From Rhizohabitans arisaemae (GTDB lineage Bacteria; Actinomycetota; Actinomycetes; Streptosporangiales; Streptosporangiaceae): 64,000 bases of DNA. The stretch is taken from contig NZ_BLRH01000034.1 of NCBI RefSeq assembly GCF_025996515.1, positions 1,240,001-1,304,000 on the forward strand. Direction: 5' to 3'. Under the pieces are notes generated by a model, which made no database searches, was not told the origin of the DNA, and saw only the letters and a program-made list of their open reading frames with translations. Positions 16,228-24,713 of the stretch are shown piece after piece. Within the stretch, counting starts at the first letter, position 1, and every line of letters starts with the position of its first letter. Made by a program: the position numbers and the translations under genes.

Positions 16228-17373
16228 TCAGAGCCGGTACACCCGGCGGGCGTTGTCCGACCCGATCAGGTGGGCGACCCGCGCCGCGTCGGCCGTGCTC
16301 CACTCGCCGTCGGCGACCCGCGCCGCCAGGAACCGGGCCAGCCCGCGCCGGTAGGACAGGACACCGAGATGGCAGAGTTCGGCGAGGACGTGCCCGCCCG
16401 AGCCGAAGAGCTGCTTGTGGAACGGGGCGAGCCCGACGACCTCCCCGAGCGCGGCGGTGAAACCCGCCGCCGGGCAGCCGCTCCCCGGCCCGACGTCCAG
16501 ATAGACGTGCGGGAGGTCCGCCGCCAGCCGCGCGGCCTCCCGGTGGCGCGGATAGCAGTCCAGCAGGACGAACGGCACCCCCGTGTGCCGGACCGCGCGC
16601 AGGAACCCGGCGAGCCGGGCGGGCTCGCCCCCGCCCGTGTGCAGCTGGATCGGGATCCCGCGCTCCCTGGCCACGTCCACCGCCGTCCACATCAGATGGC
16701 GGAGCAGGACGGAATCGGCGAGTGGCTCCCCGGAACGGGCGAGCCGCTCACCCGCGGCGGCGATCACCGCCCCCCGGGCGGGCCGCGCCGGATCGCCCGG
16801 AAGCGCCGTACGGCAGGCGGCCGACGACGCCAGCCCCACCGCGTGGACGGCCTCGGCCGCCAGCGCGGCGGCGAGCGCGGCGATGTACCCGGCCGCGGCG
16901 GGACCGGCCGCCGCGACCTCCCGCTCGACCCGCTCCAGCCGGACGACCTCGTCGGCGGCGGCGGCGCCCAGACCCCCCATCTCCGGCGGGGTGAGCAGAT
17001 CCGGCCCGTGGCGTCCGGTGTCGACCAGGACCGAGACCAAGCCCGCGGCCCGCAGCAGCCGCCGGTTCACCTCCTCGGCGCCGAGCTCCTGCCTGCGCGC
17101 GAGGTAGACGGCCGCGGGCGCGTGCGGTTCGAGGTCGAGCACCGGCGCGCACCAGCGCCGGACGGCGATCCCGGCCACGGTGTCGAAGTGGGTGGTCCCC
17201 GGCGGAGCGGGGCACCCCGACCCGGTGACGAGCAGCTCGAACCGGGTCCGGGGCAGATCGTCCCTGAGGACCCCCAGGCAGCTCTGGTTCACCAGCGGCG
17301 CGGTCAGCGCCGCCCGCAGGGGGTCGGGTACGGCGAACGGGCGCGGCCCGCCGGCGAACACGGCCTCGTCCAT
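16228..17373 (-). CDS. Amidohydrolase-family protein
   Basis: Protein of 381 residues resembling amidohydrolase-2/FluG-type TIM-barrel hydrolases. Visible blocks are GIPIQLHTGGGEP near residue 245, VLLDCYPRHREAARLAADLP near 280, VYLDVGPGSG near 300 and LFGSGGHVLAEL near 335. The central IQLHTG and the final aspartate region (HLIGSDNARRVYRL at the end) fit metal-binding positions of the family, but the N-terminal HxH is not clear (LVNQSCLGVLRDDL stands there). The ATG at 17373 follows a GGAGGGG ribosome-binding site. It lies 116 bp after trpEG on the same strand and might be co-transcribed. Substrate unknown; a glutamine or aminobenzoate derivative is only a guess. Confidence 0.75.
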   Translation of the reverse strand: MDEAVFAGGPRPFAVPDPLRAALTAPLVNQSCLGVLRDDLPRTRFELLVTGSGCPAPPGTTHFDTVAGIAVRRWCAPVLDLEPHAPAAVYLARRQELGAEEVNRRLLRAAGLVSVLVDTGRHGPDLLTPPEMGGLGAAAADEVVRLERVEREVAAAGPAAAGYIAALAAALAAEAVHAVGLASSAACRTALPGDPARPARGAVIAAAGERLARSGEPLADSVLLRHLMWTAVDVARERGIPIQLHTGGGEPARLAGFLRAVRHTGVPFVLLDCYPRHREAARLAADLPHVYLDVGPGSGCPAAGFTAALGEVVGLAPFHKQLFGSGGHVLAELCHLGVLSYRRGLARFLAARVADGEWSTADAARVAHLIGSDNARRVYRL

Positions 17374-17489
17374 CCGCCCCCGTCCCCTCCACCCGTCCCC
17401 CGACGGGCCGCGAACGACTCTACGGCCGCCGGGCGCGGCCCGCACGGCGTTGCGCCGGATCCCCGGCGGCGCCGGGGATCCCGCGACGA

Positions 17490-19625
17490 TCAGCTCATCG
17501 GACGGCACAGCCGGAGCACGTTGGCGACGATCGACGCCCCGGCCCCGCCGGCCGCGGTGAGGATCGACTCCGGATGGAACTGGACGGCGAACCGCCTGGC
17601 CGCCCGGTCCTCGATCGCCATCACCGCGCCGTCCGGGGTGCGGGCCGTCACGGCGAACCCCCGGACGTCCCCCTCCTTGGTGTACAGCGAGTGGTACCTG
17701 GCCGCGACGAACTCCTCGGGCAGGCCGTCCAGCAGGGCGGACTCCCCGTCCCGGCGCACCTGCCCGCGCTTGCCGTGCTCCGGCGCCCCCAGCAGGGAGA
17801 GCTCCCCGCCCGCCTGCTCGACCATCGCCTGCAGTCCCAGGCACACCCCGAAGACCGGCAGCCCCCTGCCGTACAGGCGTCCGATGAGCGTGGCGCAGTC
17901 GAAGTCGGCGGGGCGCCCGGGTCCCGGGGAGAGAACCACCAGGTCCGGGGCGAGCTCGTCGAGCATCGACTCGGGGAACCCGTGCCGCAGGGTGGTCACC
18001 TCGGCGCCCTGCTGGCGGAAGTAGTCGGCGAGGGTGTTGACGAACGAGTCCTCGTGGTCCACCAGGAGGACCTTCATCCCCTCCCCGGCCCGCGTCGCGC
18101 CGGCCGCGACCTGCTCGGCGGAATCCGTCGCCGACTCGGTGCCGAGGGCCTCGATCAGCGCCCTGGCCTTGAGCTCGGTCTCCCGCTCCTCGGCGGCCGG
18201 GTCGGAGTCGAACAGCAGGGTCGCCCCGGCCCGTACCGCGGCCACCCCGCCCCTGATCTGCGCGGTCCGCAGCGTGAGCCCGGTGTTCATGGAGCCGTCG
18301 AAGCCGATGTACCCCACCGCGCCGCCGTACCAGCGCCGGGGGGTCGCCTCGTGGTCCTCGATGAACTGCATCGCCCAGGTCTTGGGCGCCCCCGTCACCG
18401 TCACCGCCCACATGTGGGTGAGGAAGGCGTCGAGGGCGTCGAACCCGGGCCGGAGCCTGCCCTCGATGTGGTCGACGGTGTGGATCACCCGGCTGTACAT
18501 CTCGATCTGCCGGCGGCCGATCACCTTCACGCTGCCCGGCTCGCAGATCCGCGACTTGTCGTTGCGGTCCACGTCCGTGCACATGGTGAGCTCGGACTCC
18601 TCCTTGACGCTGGACAGCAGCGCGCGGATGTTCTCGGCGTCCTCCAGGGGGTTGCCCCCCCGGGCGACGGTCCCCGAGATCGGGCAGGTCTCGACCCGGT
18701 TCCCGGCCACCCGGACGTACATCTCGGGCGAGGCGCCGACGAGGTGCTCGTCCTCGCCGAGGTTGATCAGGAACTCGTACGGGGCCGGGTTGCGCGTGTG
18801 CAGGCGGCGGTAGAACTCGGCGGGCTCCCGGCAGGCCGCGTGGAAGACCTGGCCGGGGACGACCTCGAACAGGTCGCCGCGGACGAAGCGCTCCTTGGCC
18901 TGCGCGACGACCTCCGCGTACGACCCCTTGACCGGATTTTTCGGGATCTCGGGGGTCACGGTGACCGGGATCCGCTCCCCGATCCGCGGCAGGCCCTCGG
19001 TGCTCACCCCGTCCACGGTGAAGTCGTACCGGTACTCCAGGCTCGTCTCCCGCTTCCGGTCGATCACCAGGATCCGGTCGGGCAGGTGCAGGACGAGGTC
19101 CCGCTGGTCGGCGGGGCGCTGCCGGGCGATCCGGATCGGCTCGAACTGGAAGGCCAGGTCGTAGCCGAACGCGCCGTAGAGGCCCAGGTGATCGTCCTGC
19201 CCGGCGAACGCCGCGATCACTTCGCGGAGCGCCGAGAAGACCGTGGGCCTGCGGCTGCGCAGCTCCTCCGGGAGGACGTCCTCGCTGGCGGCCACGTAGA
19301 CCTCGGTGCGGTCCGCGGTGGGCTCCCCGGTCGGCTTGCCCACGGCGAGCAGGCATGAGGAAACCACGGGAAGCACGACCCGGCCACGCTCGTTGAGGGC
19401 CCGTACGGCGATCCGCCGCCCTCTGGCGACGATCTCCAGGCACGGGTCGACGTAGCCGAACGCCCAGCGGCTGTATCGTCCCGGGTACTCCATGCCGGAG
19501 GAGAGCACCGCCCCACGTCGCTCTCCGACCGCGGTGACCAGCTCGTCGAGCCGCTCCTCGGGGACCTTCTCGATCTGCCGTGTGACGTGAACGCCACCGG
19601 CGGTGGTATATCCGCTTGTCTCCAC
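17490..19625 (-). CDS. trpE: Anthranilate synthase, fused TrpE-TrpG
   Basis: Bifunctional enzyme of 711 residues making anthranilate from chorismate and glutamine, the first step of tryptophan synthesis. TrpE part (1 to about 500): chorismate-binding blocks CPISGTVARGG near 315, ELTMCTDVDRNDKSR near 345 and GAVGYIGFDGSMNTG near 445. TrpG part (517-711): DHEDSFVNTLADYF, nucleophile Cys595 in GVCLGLQ, and His684/Glu686 in QFHPES. Fused forms occur in rhizobia and many actinomycetes. The GTG at 19625 lies 39 bases after an attenuator terminator, behind a Trp-Trp leader peptide, so expression probably responds to Trp-tRNA charging. The N-terminal SSGMEYPGRYSRWAFG is typical of the fused type. Confidence 0.95.
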   Translation of the reverse strand: METSGYTTAGGVHVTRQIEKVPEERLDELVTAVGERRGAVLSSGMEYPGRYSRWAFGYVDPCLEIVARGRRIAVRALNERGRVVLPVVSSCLLAVGKPTGEPTADRTEVYVAASEDVLPEELRSRRPTVFSALREVIAAFAGQDDHLGLYGAFGYDLAFQFEPIRIARQRPADQRDLVLHLPDRILVIDRKRETSLEYRYDFTVDGVSTEGLPRIGERIPVTVTPEIPKNPVKGSYAEVVAQAKERFVRGDLFEVVPGQVFHAACREPAEFYRRLHTRNPAPYEFLINLGEDEHLVGASPEMYVRVAGNRVETCPISGTVARGGNPLEDAENIRALLSSVKEESELTMCTDVDRNDKSRICEPGSVKVIGRRQIEMYSRVIHTVDHIEGRLRPGFDALDAFLTHMWAVTVTGAPKTWAMQFIEDHEATPRRWYGGAVGYIGFDGSMNTGLTLRTAQIRGGVAAVRAGATLLFDSDPAAEERETELKARALIEALGTESATDSAEQVAAGATRAGEGMKVLLVDHEDSFVNTLADYFRQQGAEVTTLRHGFPESMLDELAPDLVVLSPGPGRPADFDCATLIGRLYGRGLPVFGVCLGLQAMVEQAGGELSLLGAPEHGKRGQVRRDGESALLDGLPEEFVAARYHSLYTKEGDVRGFAVTARTPDGAVMAIEDRAARRFAVQFHPESILTAAGGAGASIVANVLRLCRPMS

Positions 19626-19663
19626 CCTGGCCTCGCCTGCTGTTCAAGGCCCCCAGGGGTGAC

Positions 19664-19692
19664 AAAGAAAAAGGCCACCTCCGGGGGCGGCC
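19664..19692 (-). terminator. trp attenuator terminator (3:4 hairpin)
   Basis: On the minus strand GGCCGCC pairs with GGTGGCC across a 6-base loop, followed by TTTTTCTTT. It sits between the leader peptide stop and the trpEG start. The strand GCCGCC can instead pair with the GGTGGCG at 19725-19718, giving the competing antiterminator. Confidence 0.85.
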
Positions 19693-19723
19693 GTCTCTTT
19701 GCGTGCGAACGCTTCGACGCCAC

Positions 19724-19801
19724 CTAGGGGCGGCGCCACCACTGCTGCAAACCCGAGGAGACCTCGGGAGACCCCGGGCAGGGGCGGACGTCGGTTCGCA
19801 C
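19724..19801 (-). CDS. trpL: trp leader peptide with tandem Trp codons
   Basis: Short open frame of 25 codons from a GTG at 19801: its C-terminal end reads LQQWWRRP and then TAG. The two adjacent tryptophan codons are at 19741-19736, close to the stop, as in known trp leaders. The stop codon overlaps the segment (19725-19718) that can pair with the terminator's 5' arm. A ribosome stalled at the Trp codons would leave that segment free, while one at the stop would cover it. This is classical ribosome-mediated attenuation. The start codon is the least certain part, as no strong ribosome-binding site is seen. Confidence 0.75.
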   Translation of the reverse strand: MRTDVRPCPGSPEVSSGLQQWWRRP

Positions 19802-19865
19802 GTGCCGATGCTACCATCGCGCGCCCGCCGGGGGACCCGATCCGACGATGCCGTGCGACGGCGCC

Positions 19866-21110
19866 TCACCCGGCACCTTGCGCCGAAGGGGAGATCGTCT
19901 CCCCGGGGGCGAGCGGCCTCACCTCGGCCCGCATCCCCTCGCTCACCTGCCGCAACACCTCCTCACACGTCCCGGCGTCGTCGGCGACGGCGATCGCGTG
20001 CCCCATCCGGCCGACGAAGTGGTCGGGCGGCAGCCCGACGCCGGTCCCCACCTCCGCGGTCCAGCGCGCCTCGACCACCCCCGGCGGAGGCGTGATCTCC
20101 GCCAGCGCGGCGATCATCCCGCTCCGCTCCGGGTAGCGGAACACCACCCCGGCCGAGGCGGCCCTGCTGTGCCCGACGTCGGGTTCGCGCCCCACGCACA
20201 CATCCGCCGCGGCGAGGCCGAGATCCACCCCCGTGGCGAGATGGACCAGCCTCGGGATGAAGTCCCCGCCCAGCCGCGCGGCGATCTCCACCATCTTCGG
20301 GCCGGCCGCGGTGAGCCTGAGCTCGGCGTGGGTGACCCCGACGGTGAGGCCGATCGCGCGATGGGCGCCGAGCACCGTGTCGCGGACCAGGCCGATCGCC
20401 TCCGCCTGCGCGTCCGCGCTCACCAGGTGCCCGAGCTCCTCGAAGCCGGGCGGCAGCCCGATCCGCTTGGCGGTCACCGCGACGATGTGCACCTCGCCCT
20501 CGTGCACGACGGACTCGACGCTGACCTCGGGGCCGTCGAGGTACTCCTCGACCAGGACGTCCCCCACCGCCTGGCCGAACCCCATGTCCGACCCGGCCGC
20601 GACGGTGAACGCCGCCGCGAGTTCCCGCTCGTCCCGGGCCAGGGTCACCCCGACGCTGGCGGCGAGGGCCCGGGGTTTCACCACGACCGGATAGCCGATC
20701 TCCTTCGCCGCCCGCTCCGCCTCGTCCGCGGTGCGCACCAGGATCGAGCGCGCGGACGGCACCGACTCCTGTGCCCACACCTGCCGCATCCGGTGCTTGT
20801 CCCGGCTCGCGGCGGCCGCCTGCGGGGTGTTCCCGGGCACCTCCAGCAGCATCGCCGCGAAGGCGGCGGCCTCCACACAGGGCTCGACCCAGGTCAGCAC
20901 CCCGTCGATCCCCTCGGAGTCGGCGACACCGAGGATCGCGGGCATGTCCGTGACGCTCACCGGGTGAGCCGAGTGCAGGTACGGCCCCTCCCAGGTGACC
21001 GGCTCCTCCTGCACGAGGACCACCCGGTACTCCCTGGCCACCGACGCCAGGAGGTACTCGCGGTAGAGGCCGGAGCCGGACCCCATCAGCATGATCTTCG
21101 GTCGCGTCAC
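19866..21110 (-). CDS. ATP-grasp domain carboxylate-amine ligase
   Basis: Protein of 414 residues with the ATP-grasp fold, which joins a carboxylate to an amine through an acyl-phosphate. It has MLMGSGSGLYREYLLASVA at the N terminus, a central domain with PVVVKPRALAASVGV near 160 (ATP-binding lysine), DVLVEEYLDGPEVSVES near 205, and AELRLTAAGPKMVEIAARLG near 280 with metal and phosphate ligands. This resembles L-amino acid ligases and biotin carboxylase-like ligases of secondary metabolism. The GTG at 21110 has GAGG six bases before it; a GTG at 21146 is an alternative. It lies just upstream of the trp leader on the same strand. Substrate unknown. Confidence 0.85.
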   Translation of the reverse strand: MTRPKIMLMGSGSGLYREYLLASVAREYRVVLVQEEPVTWEGPYLHSAHPVSVTDMPAILGVADSEGIDGVLTWVEPCVEAAAFAAMLLEVPGNTPQAAAASRDKHRMRQVWAQESVPSARSILVRTADEAERAAKEIGYPVVVKPRALAASVGVTLARDERELAAAFTVAAGSDMGFGQAVGDVLVEEYLDGPEVSVESVVHEGEVHIVAVTAKRIGLPPGFEELGHLVSADAQAEAIGLVRDTVLGAHRAIGLTVGVTHAELRLTAAGPKMVEIAARLGGDFIPRLVHLATGVDLGLAAADVCVGREPDVGHSRAASAGVVFRYPERSGMIAALAEITPPPGVVEARWTAEVGTGVGLPPDHFVGRMGHAIAVADDAGTCEEVLRQVSEGMRAEVRPLAPGETISPSAQGAG

Positions 21111-21442
21111 GTTCGGCCTCGTCGCTTTCCGCTCGGCACCTCGCACCCCGTTCGGAGCGGGGCCTTTTCCGGCATTAATCCACGGTCAGTTCATCTGGTC
21201 AAGAAAGGCGAACGATCAGTTAAGACACCGAAATTTCGCAGTTTTCCGGCATGCCAGACCGCTCCGCGCGTCCCGGCCGCGCCGCCCGCAGCCGTACCGG
21301 ACCCGGTTTCGGACGCCACCGGGACGGTACGGCCCGCGGCGTTCAAGCCGTACGGTCCGTGAGGCCACCGCCCGCGCCCTCGGCGCGAGGTGCCGCCCAC
21401 CCGGCGCCGCGCACCGCTCCGGGTGCCGGCCCCGTCCCGCCC
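21111..21442. other. Intergenic region upstream of the ATP-grasp gene
   Basis: About 330 bp. A lower-GC stretch at 21172-21250 probably carries the ATP-grasp promoter. The rest is GC-rich and includes several TACGGC words. No gene is supported. Confidence 0.45.
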
Positions 21443-22096
21443 TCAGAGCAGGCCTTGATCACGAGCGTGGACGGCCGCCTGGGTCCGGTCGCGGAGTCCG
21501 AGCCGGGCGAGGATCCGGGAGACGTGGTTCTTCACCGTCCCCTCGCTGAGGAACAGCGCGGCGGCGATCTCGCGGTTGGTCGACCCCCGGGCCACCAGGC
21601 GCAGCACCTCGACCTCCCTGCCGGTCAGCGAACCGCCGGGCGGCGCCGCGGACGAGCCCGTGTCCGCCCTGGCCAGCGCCGAGCCCAGCCGCGCCACGGC
21701 GGCCGGGTCGAACTGCGCCACGCCCGCGTGCGCCAGCCGAACCGCGGCCGCCAGATCCCGCGCCGGAAGGTCCTTGAGCAGATAGCCGTACGCGCCCAGG
21801 CTCAACGCCCGCACCACGTACTCCTCGTCGTCGAACGTCGTCAGCATGAGCACCCGGCAGCCGGGGACCCGCAGCCGGAGTGCCGAGACCGCCTCGACTC
21901 CATCCATGCCGGGCATCCGCACATCCATCAGCACCACGTCCGGACCGAGCGCAAGCGCCCGTTCGACCGCGTCGCGGCCGTCGGCCGCCGTCCCCACCAC
22001 GGTGATCCCGGGCTGGATGCCGAGCAGCGACGCGACGCTCTCCCGGAACAGCCGCTGGTCGTCGACGACGAGGACGCGGACCGGCTCCTCCGTCAC
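21443..22096 (-). CDS. NarL/LuxR-type response regulator
   Basis: Two-component response regulator of 217 residues. The receiver domain (about 5-120) has VDDQRLFRES, the phosphoacceptor aspartate in DVVLMDVRMPGMDG near residue 55, and the switch lysine in YGYLLKDLPA. The LuxR helix-turn-helix (about 150-215) reads LTGREVEVLRLVARGSTN and LSEGTVKNHVSRILARLGL. The GTG at 22096 overlaps the stop of the upstream sensor kinase by four bases and has GGAGGT upstream. Targets unknown. Confidence 0.93.
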   Translation of the reverse strand: MTEEPVRVLVVDDQRLFRESVASLLGIQPGITVVGTAADGRDAVERALALGPDVVLMDVRMPGMDGVEAVSALRLRVPGCRVLMLTTFDDEEYVVRALSLGAYGYLLKDLPARDLAAAVRLAHAGVAQFDPAAVARLGSALARADTGSSAAPPGGSLTGREVEVLRLVARGSTNREIAAALFLSEGTVKNHVSRILARLGLRDRTQAAVHARDQGLL

Positions 22097-23268
22097 GGCG
22101 CGACCTCCGGCGGAATCACGACGGTGATCCGGGTGCCCCGCCCGTCCACGCCGGAGCCGATCTCCACACCGCCTCCGGCCAGCCGCACCCGCTCCCTCAT
22201 CCCCCGCAGGCCGAACCCTTCCCCGGCCCCGGCGAACCCCCGGCCGTCGTCGGCGACGACCAGCCGGGCGCCCGAGCCGTCGAACACCGCGGACACCTGG
22301 ACCCGGGACGCACGGGCGTGCCGCCGCGCGTTCGTCAGGCCCTCCTGCGCCACGCGGTAGAGCGCCGTGAGCGTCCGGGGGTCGTGGCCGCGCTCGTCCC
22401 CCTCGAACTCCAGCGTGACGGCGAGCCCGTCCTCGCACCGATCCTCGACGAGGTCGCCGAGAGCGGTCCGCAAGCCGAACGGGCCCGATTCCCCGCGGAG
22501 GGTGCGGACCGACCTCCGGACCTCCCCCAGCGCGCGCCGCGCGGACCTCCGGGCGTCCGCGACCGCCCGGTCCGCGGAGTCCGGGTCACGCCCCCGGAAC
22601 TCCTCGGCCTTCTCCAGCAGTACGGCGACCGCGGTGAGGTGCTGCCCCAGATCGTCGTGGATGTCGCGCGCCACCCTGTTTCGCTCGGCCGACGCCGAGA
22701 GTTCCGCCACCCGCGCCGAATACTCCGCGAGTCTGCGGTTCGATTCCTCCAGCCTCGCCCTGCCGCGCCGCTCCTCCACGGCGAAGGCGGCCATGCTGAC
22801 GGCGAGCACGAGGCCGACGCAGAACATGAGAAGGTCCGACAGCGGTTCGACCTCCGCGTACCAGCGCGGCGTCGACACCGTGTAGCCGGCCGTGAGCACC
22901 CCCGCGCAGGCGACCGCGAGCGTGACGGCGACCACGGGCCCGAAGGCGAAGTACGCGGTGAACGGCACGAGGACGAACAGCGCCCGCGACAACCCGGAGC
23001 GGTCGGCCCCGGCCACGACCGTGAACAGCGTCACCCTGGCGACGAGCAGGGCGACCGCGGCCCGCGTCCGGACCCCGGCGGGGTGGCGTCGCTCCAGCAG
23101 GTCGAGGCCGAGGAGGGCGACCAGGCCGCCTGCGAAGACGACAAGCCCCCATCCCGGCCCGGCCGCCGGTTCGACGCCGCCGGACACCGCGACCAGGCCG
23201 GCGGCGAAGACCGCCCCGTAGATCACGGGCGATACCCATACCGGGGGCAGGGAGGAGGACACGACCAT
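22093..23268 (-). CDS. Sensor histidine kinase (HisKA_3 type)
   Basis: Membrane sensor of 391 residues, partner of the overlapping response regulator. The N-terminal half has about five transmembrane helices (for example GLVVFAGGLVALLGLDLL and LLMFCVGLVLAVSMAAFAV) and no extracellular sensor domain. The phosphoacceptor histidine is in RDIHDDLGQHL near residue 200. The ATPase domain has ADDGRGFAG and GFGLRGMRER near the C terminus. This NarX/DesK-like architecture is common in actinomycetes and often controls cell-envelope or antibiotic stress genes. I chose the ATG at 23268; an upstream in-frame start at 23337 exists but reads poorly. Confidence 0.9.
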   Translation of the reverse strand: MVVSSSLPPVWVSPVIYGAVFAAGLVAVSGGVEPAAGPGWGLVVFAGGLVALLGLDLLERRHPAGVRTRAAVALLVARVTLFTVVAGADRSGLSRALFVLVPFTAYFAFGPVVAVTLAVACAGVLTAGYTVSTPRWYAEVEPLSDLLMFCVGLVLAVSMAAFAVEERRGRARLEESNRRLAEYSARVAELSASAERNRVARDIHDDLGQHLTAVAVLLEKAEEFRGRDPDSADRAVADARRSARRALGEVRRSVRTLRGESGPFGLRTALGDLVEDRCEDGLAVTLEFEGDERGHDPRTLTALYRVAQEGLTNARRHARASRVQVSAVFDGSGARLVVADDGRGFAGAGEGFGLRGMRERVRLAGGGVEIGSGVDGRGTRITVVIPPEVAP

Positions 23269-23343
23269 CAGGGTACGACCGCAGCGGTCCCTGATCGAAG
23301 GCCTAGGTACCGGAGGACACCACCCGTTTGACGGCACCGGTGA

Positions 23344-23988
23344 TCAGACGACGCGCCCGGAATGGGTTCCGCGGCCGGAGAGGGCCGCGTCCGCCGTACG
23401 GCCGGATCGGGCGCCGAGGTCGCCGCGGCGCGCCGCGGCGGACCAGACCGACAGCGACAGCCAGATCAGCGAGGCGCACACCGCGACGTGCAGCCCGCTC
23501 GTCAGCAGACTGTCGGGGAGGGGGGCGGCCAGGGCCAGCGCCACCAGGAAGACCCCGTAGCCGTAGACGGGGAGCCGGGGATAGACCCGGGCCCGGGCCA
23601 TCGAGACCGTGAACAGCACGGTCCCGGCGACGAACACCACCGTGGCACCCAGGATTGCGAGCCGGGCCGGACCGCGCAGCAGTTCCGCGGCGACCGCCGC
23701 GTCGAGGAAGAAGATCACCGCGTTGAGGGCGAAGGCCACCCCGGTGAACAGCCCGAACCCGACGAGGTTCACCGCGAAGGCGAAGTCGCCGAAGCGCCCC
23801 GCCGCGTTGCCCTGGTGAAGCTGGAAAGCGATCAACGCCGGAGCCCCGAAGGCGGCGCCCAGGGCGATCACAAAGCTGGTCGCCGCGGTCTCGCCGGTGA
23901 ACGACTCGATCACGCCGGGCACCCCGATCGACAGCCCGACCAGGACTCCGCACACCGCGCCGAAACGAAGCAGCCAGGGGAAAGACAT
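23344..23988 (-). CDS. Polytopic membrane protein of unknown function
   Basis: Protein of 214 residues with about six hydrophobic helices, the first two being RFGAVCGVLVGLSIGVPGV and FVIALGAAFGAPALIAFQL, and a positively charged C-terminal tail of about 30 residues. I do not recognise a family. The ATG at 23988 has AGGAGG about 10 bases upstream. It lies upstream of the sensor kinase on the same strand (75 bp to the kinase start), so it could be the sensed or regulated partner of that two-component system. That link is inference from position only. Confidence 0.7.
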   Translation of the reverse strand: MSFPWLLRFGAVCGVLVGLSIGVPGVIESFTGETAATSFVIALGAAFGAPALIAFQLHQGNAAGRFGDFAFAVNLVGFGLFTGVAFALNAVIFFLDAAVAAELLRGPARLAILGATVVFVAGTVLFTVSMARARVYPRLPVYGYGVFLVALALAAPLPDSLLTSGLHVAVCASLIWLSLSVWSAAARRGDLGARSGRTADAALSGRGTHSGRVV

Positions 23989-24270
23989 ATCCGGACCTCC
24001 TTGTCACGCCCGCCGGGCACACGCCGGGCGGGCTGGACGGAACAGCCCGAAGGTAGGTTCCGCGGCCTGCTCGGGATAAGTGCCGGACGACCGTGCCGCG
24101 GCGCCGGACGGCACGTGCCGCACGGCTGTGCCCCTCCCCCAGGCCACGCCGGACGCCGATCGGGGGGCACGCGAAACCGGTCTCCCGCCGGGGAACGGAC
24201 ACGGTCGCCGGAGGCCCGGCCTTCGGGGAGACCCGGTCGTCAGGCGGGGGTGACCTGCGTGCGGCCCTTG

Positions 24271-24540
24271 TCAGCAGGTGAGCGACGTGGCGGGTCCGGG
24301 CTCGGCACCGGCGCCCGCGGCGAGGATGGACTCCTCCAGCTCGGCCTTGTCGCGTCCGGCCCGCAGGAGCCGGTCGGGGCCGAAGCCGAACCACATGTGA
24401 TGCGGCTTCAACGGAGCCATGATCAGCCAGTTGCGGTAGAGCAGGTGCTCCCGGGTCGCCGGGCATTCACCGCAGATCCACAGCTTGGTGTCCTGGTCGT
24501 AGTCGAACTCGTGCTCCTTGGCAGGACACTCCGTCGTCAT
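24271..24540 (-). CDS. Small cysteine-containing protein of unknown function
   Basis: 89 residues, acidic, with four cysteines: C5, a CGEC pair in LWICGECPATREH near residue 25, and one at the very C-terminal end (TSLTC). The pattern could bind a metal, but C5 is far from the CxxC pair. The middle part LIMAPLKPHHMWFGFGPDRL is hydrophobic and aromatic-rich but too broken for a membrane helix. No signal peptide. The ATG at 24540 has AGGGAG upstream. It follows the Asp-box protein gene on the same strand after a hairpin. I do not recognise a family. Confidence 0.65.
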   Translation of the reverse strand: MTTECPAKEHEFDYDQDTKLWICGECPATREHLLYRNWLIMAPLKPHHMWFGFGPDRLLRAGRDKAELEESILAAGAGAEPGPATSLTC

Positions 24541-24647
24541 CGGTCTCCCTTCAAGCAGGGTGAGGCCCGCGCCCGCCCACCAGGCGCTCCGCGATCTCCC
24601 CGGCTTTGAGTGACTGCCCCCGATGATGCCATGTCCGGCCGGATCGC

Positions 24648-24683
24648 GGTGCGCTCCGCGGGTGCGCACCGGCGGAGCGCACC
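24648..24683 (-). terminator. Hairpin downstream of the Asp-box protein gene
   Basis: Perfect 12-bp inverted repeat GGTGCGCTCCGC / GCGGAGCGCACC with a 12-base loop. No U tract follows. It lies 30 bp after the stop of the Asp-box gene. Confidence 0.5.
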
Positions 24684-24713
24684 GGGAACGCCGGAGCAGG
24701 CGCGGCGCCCGCC

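Noticed and set aside
16228-19869. Minus-strand open frame of 1213 codons
   Set aside because: Only its last 381 codons (the amidohydrolase) are protein-like; the rest is an arginine/glycine-rich shadow of trpEG in another frame.
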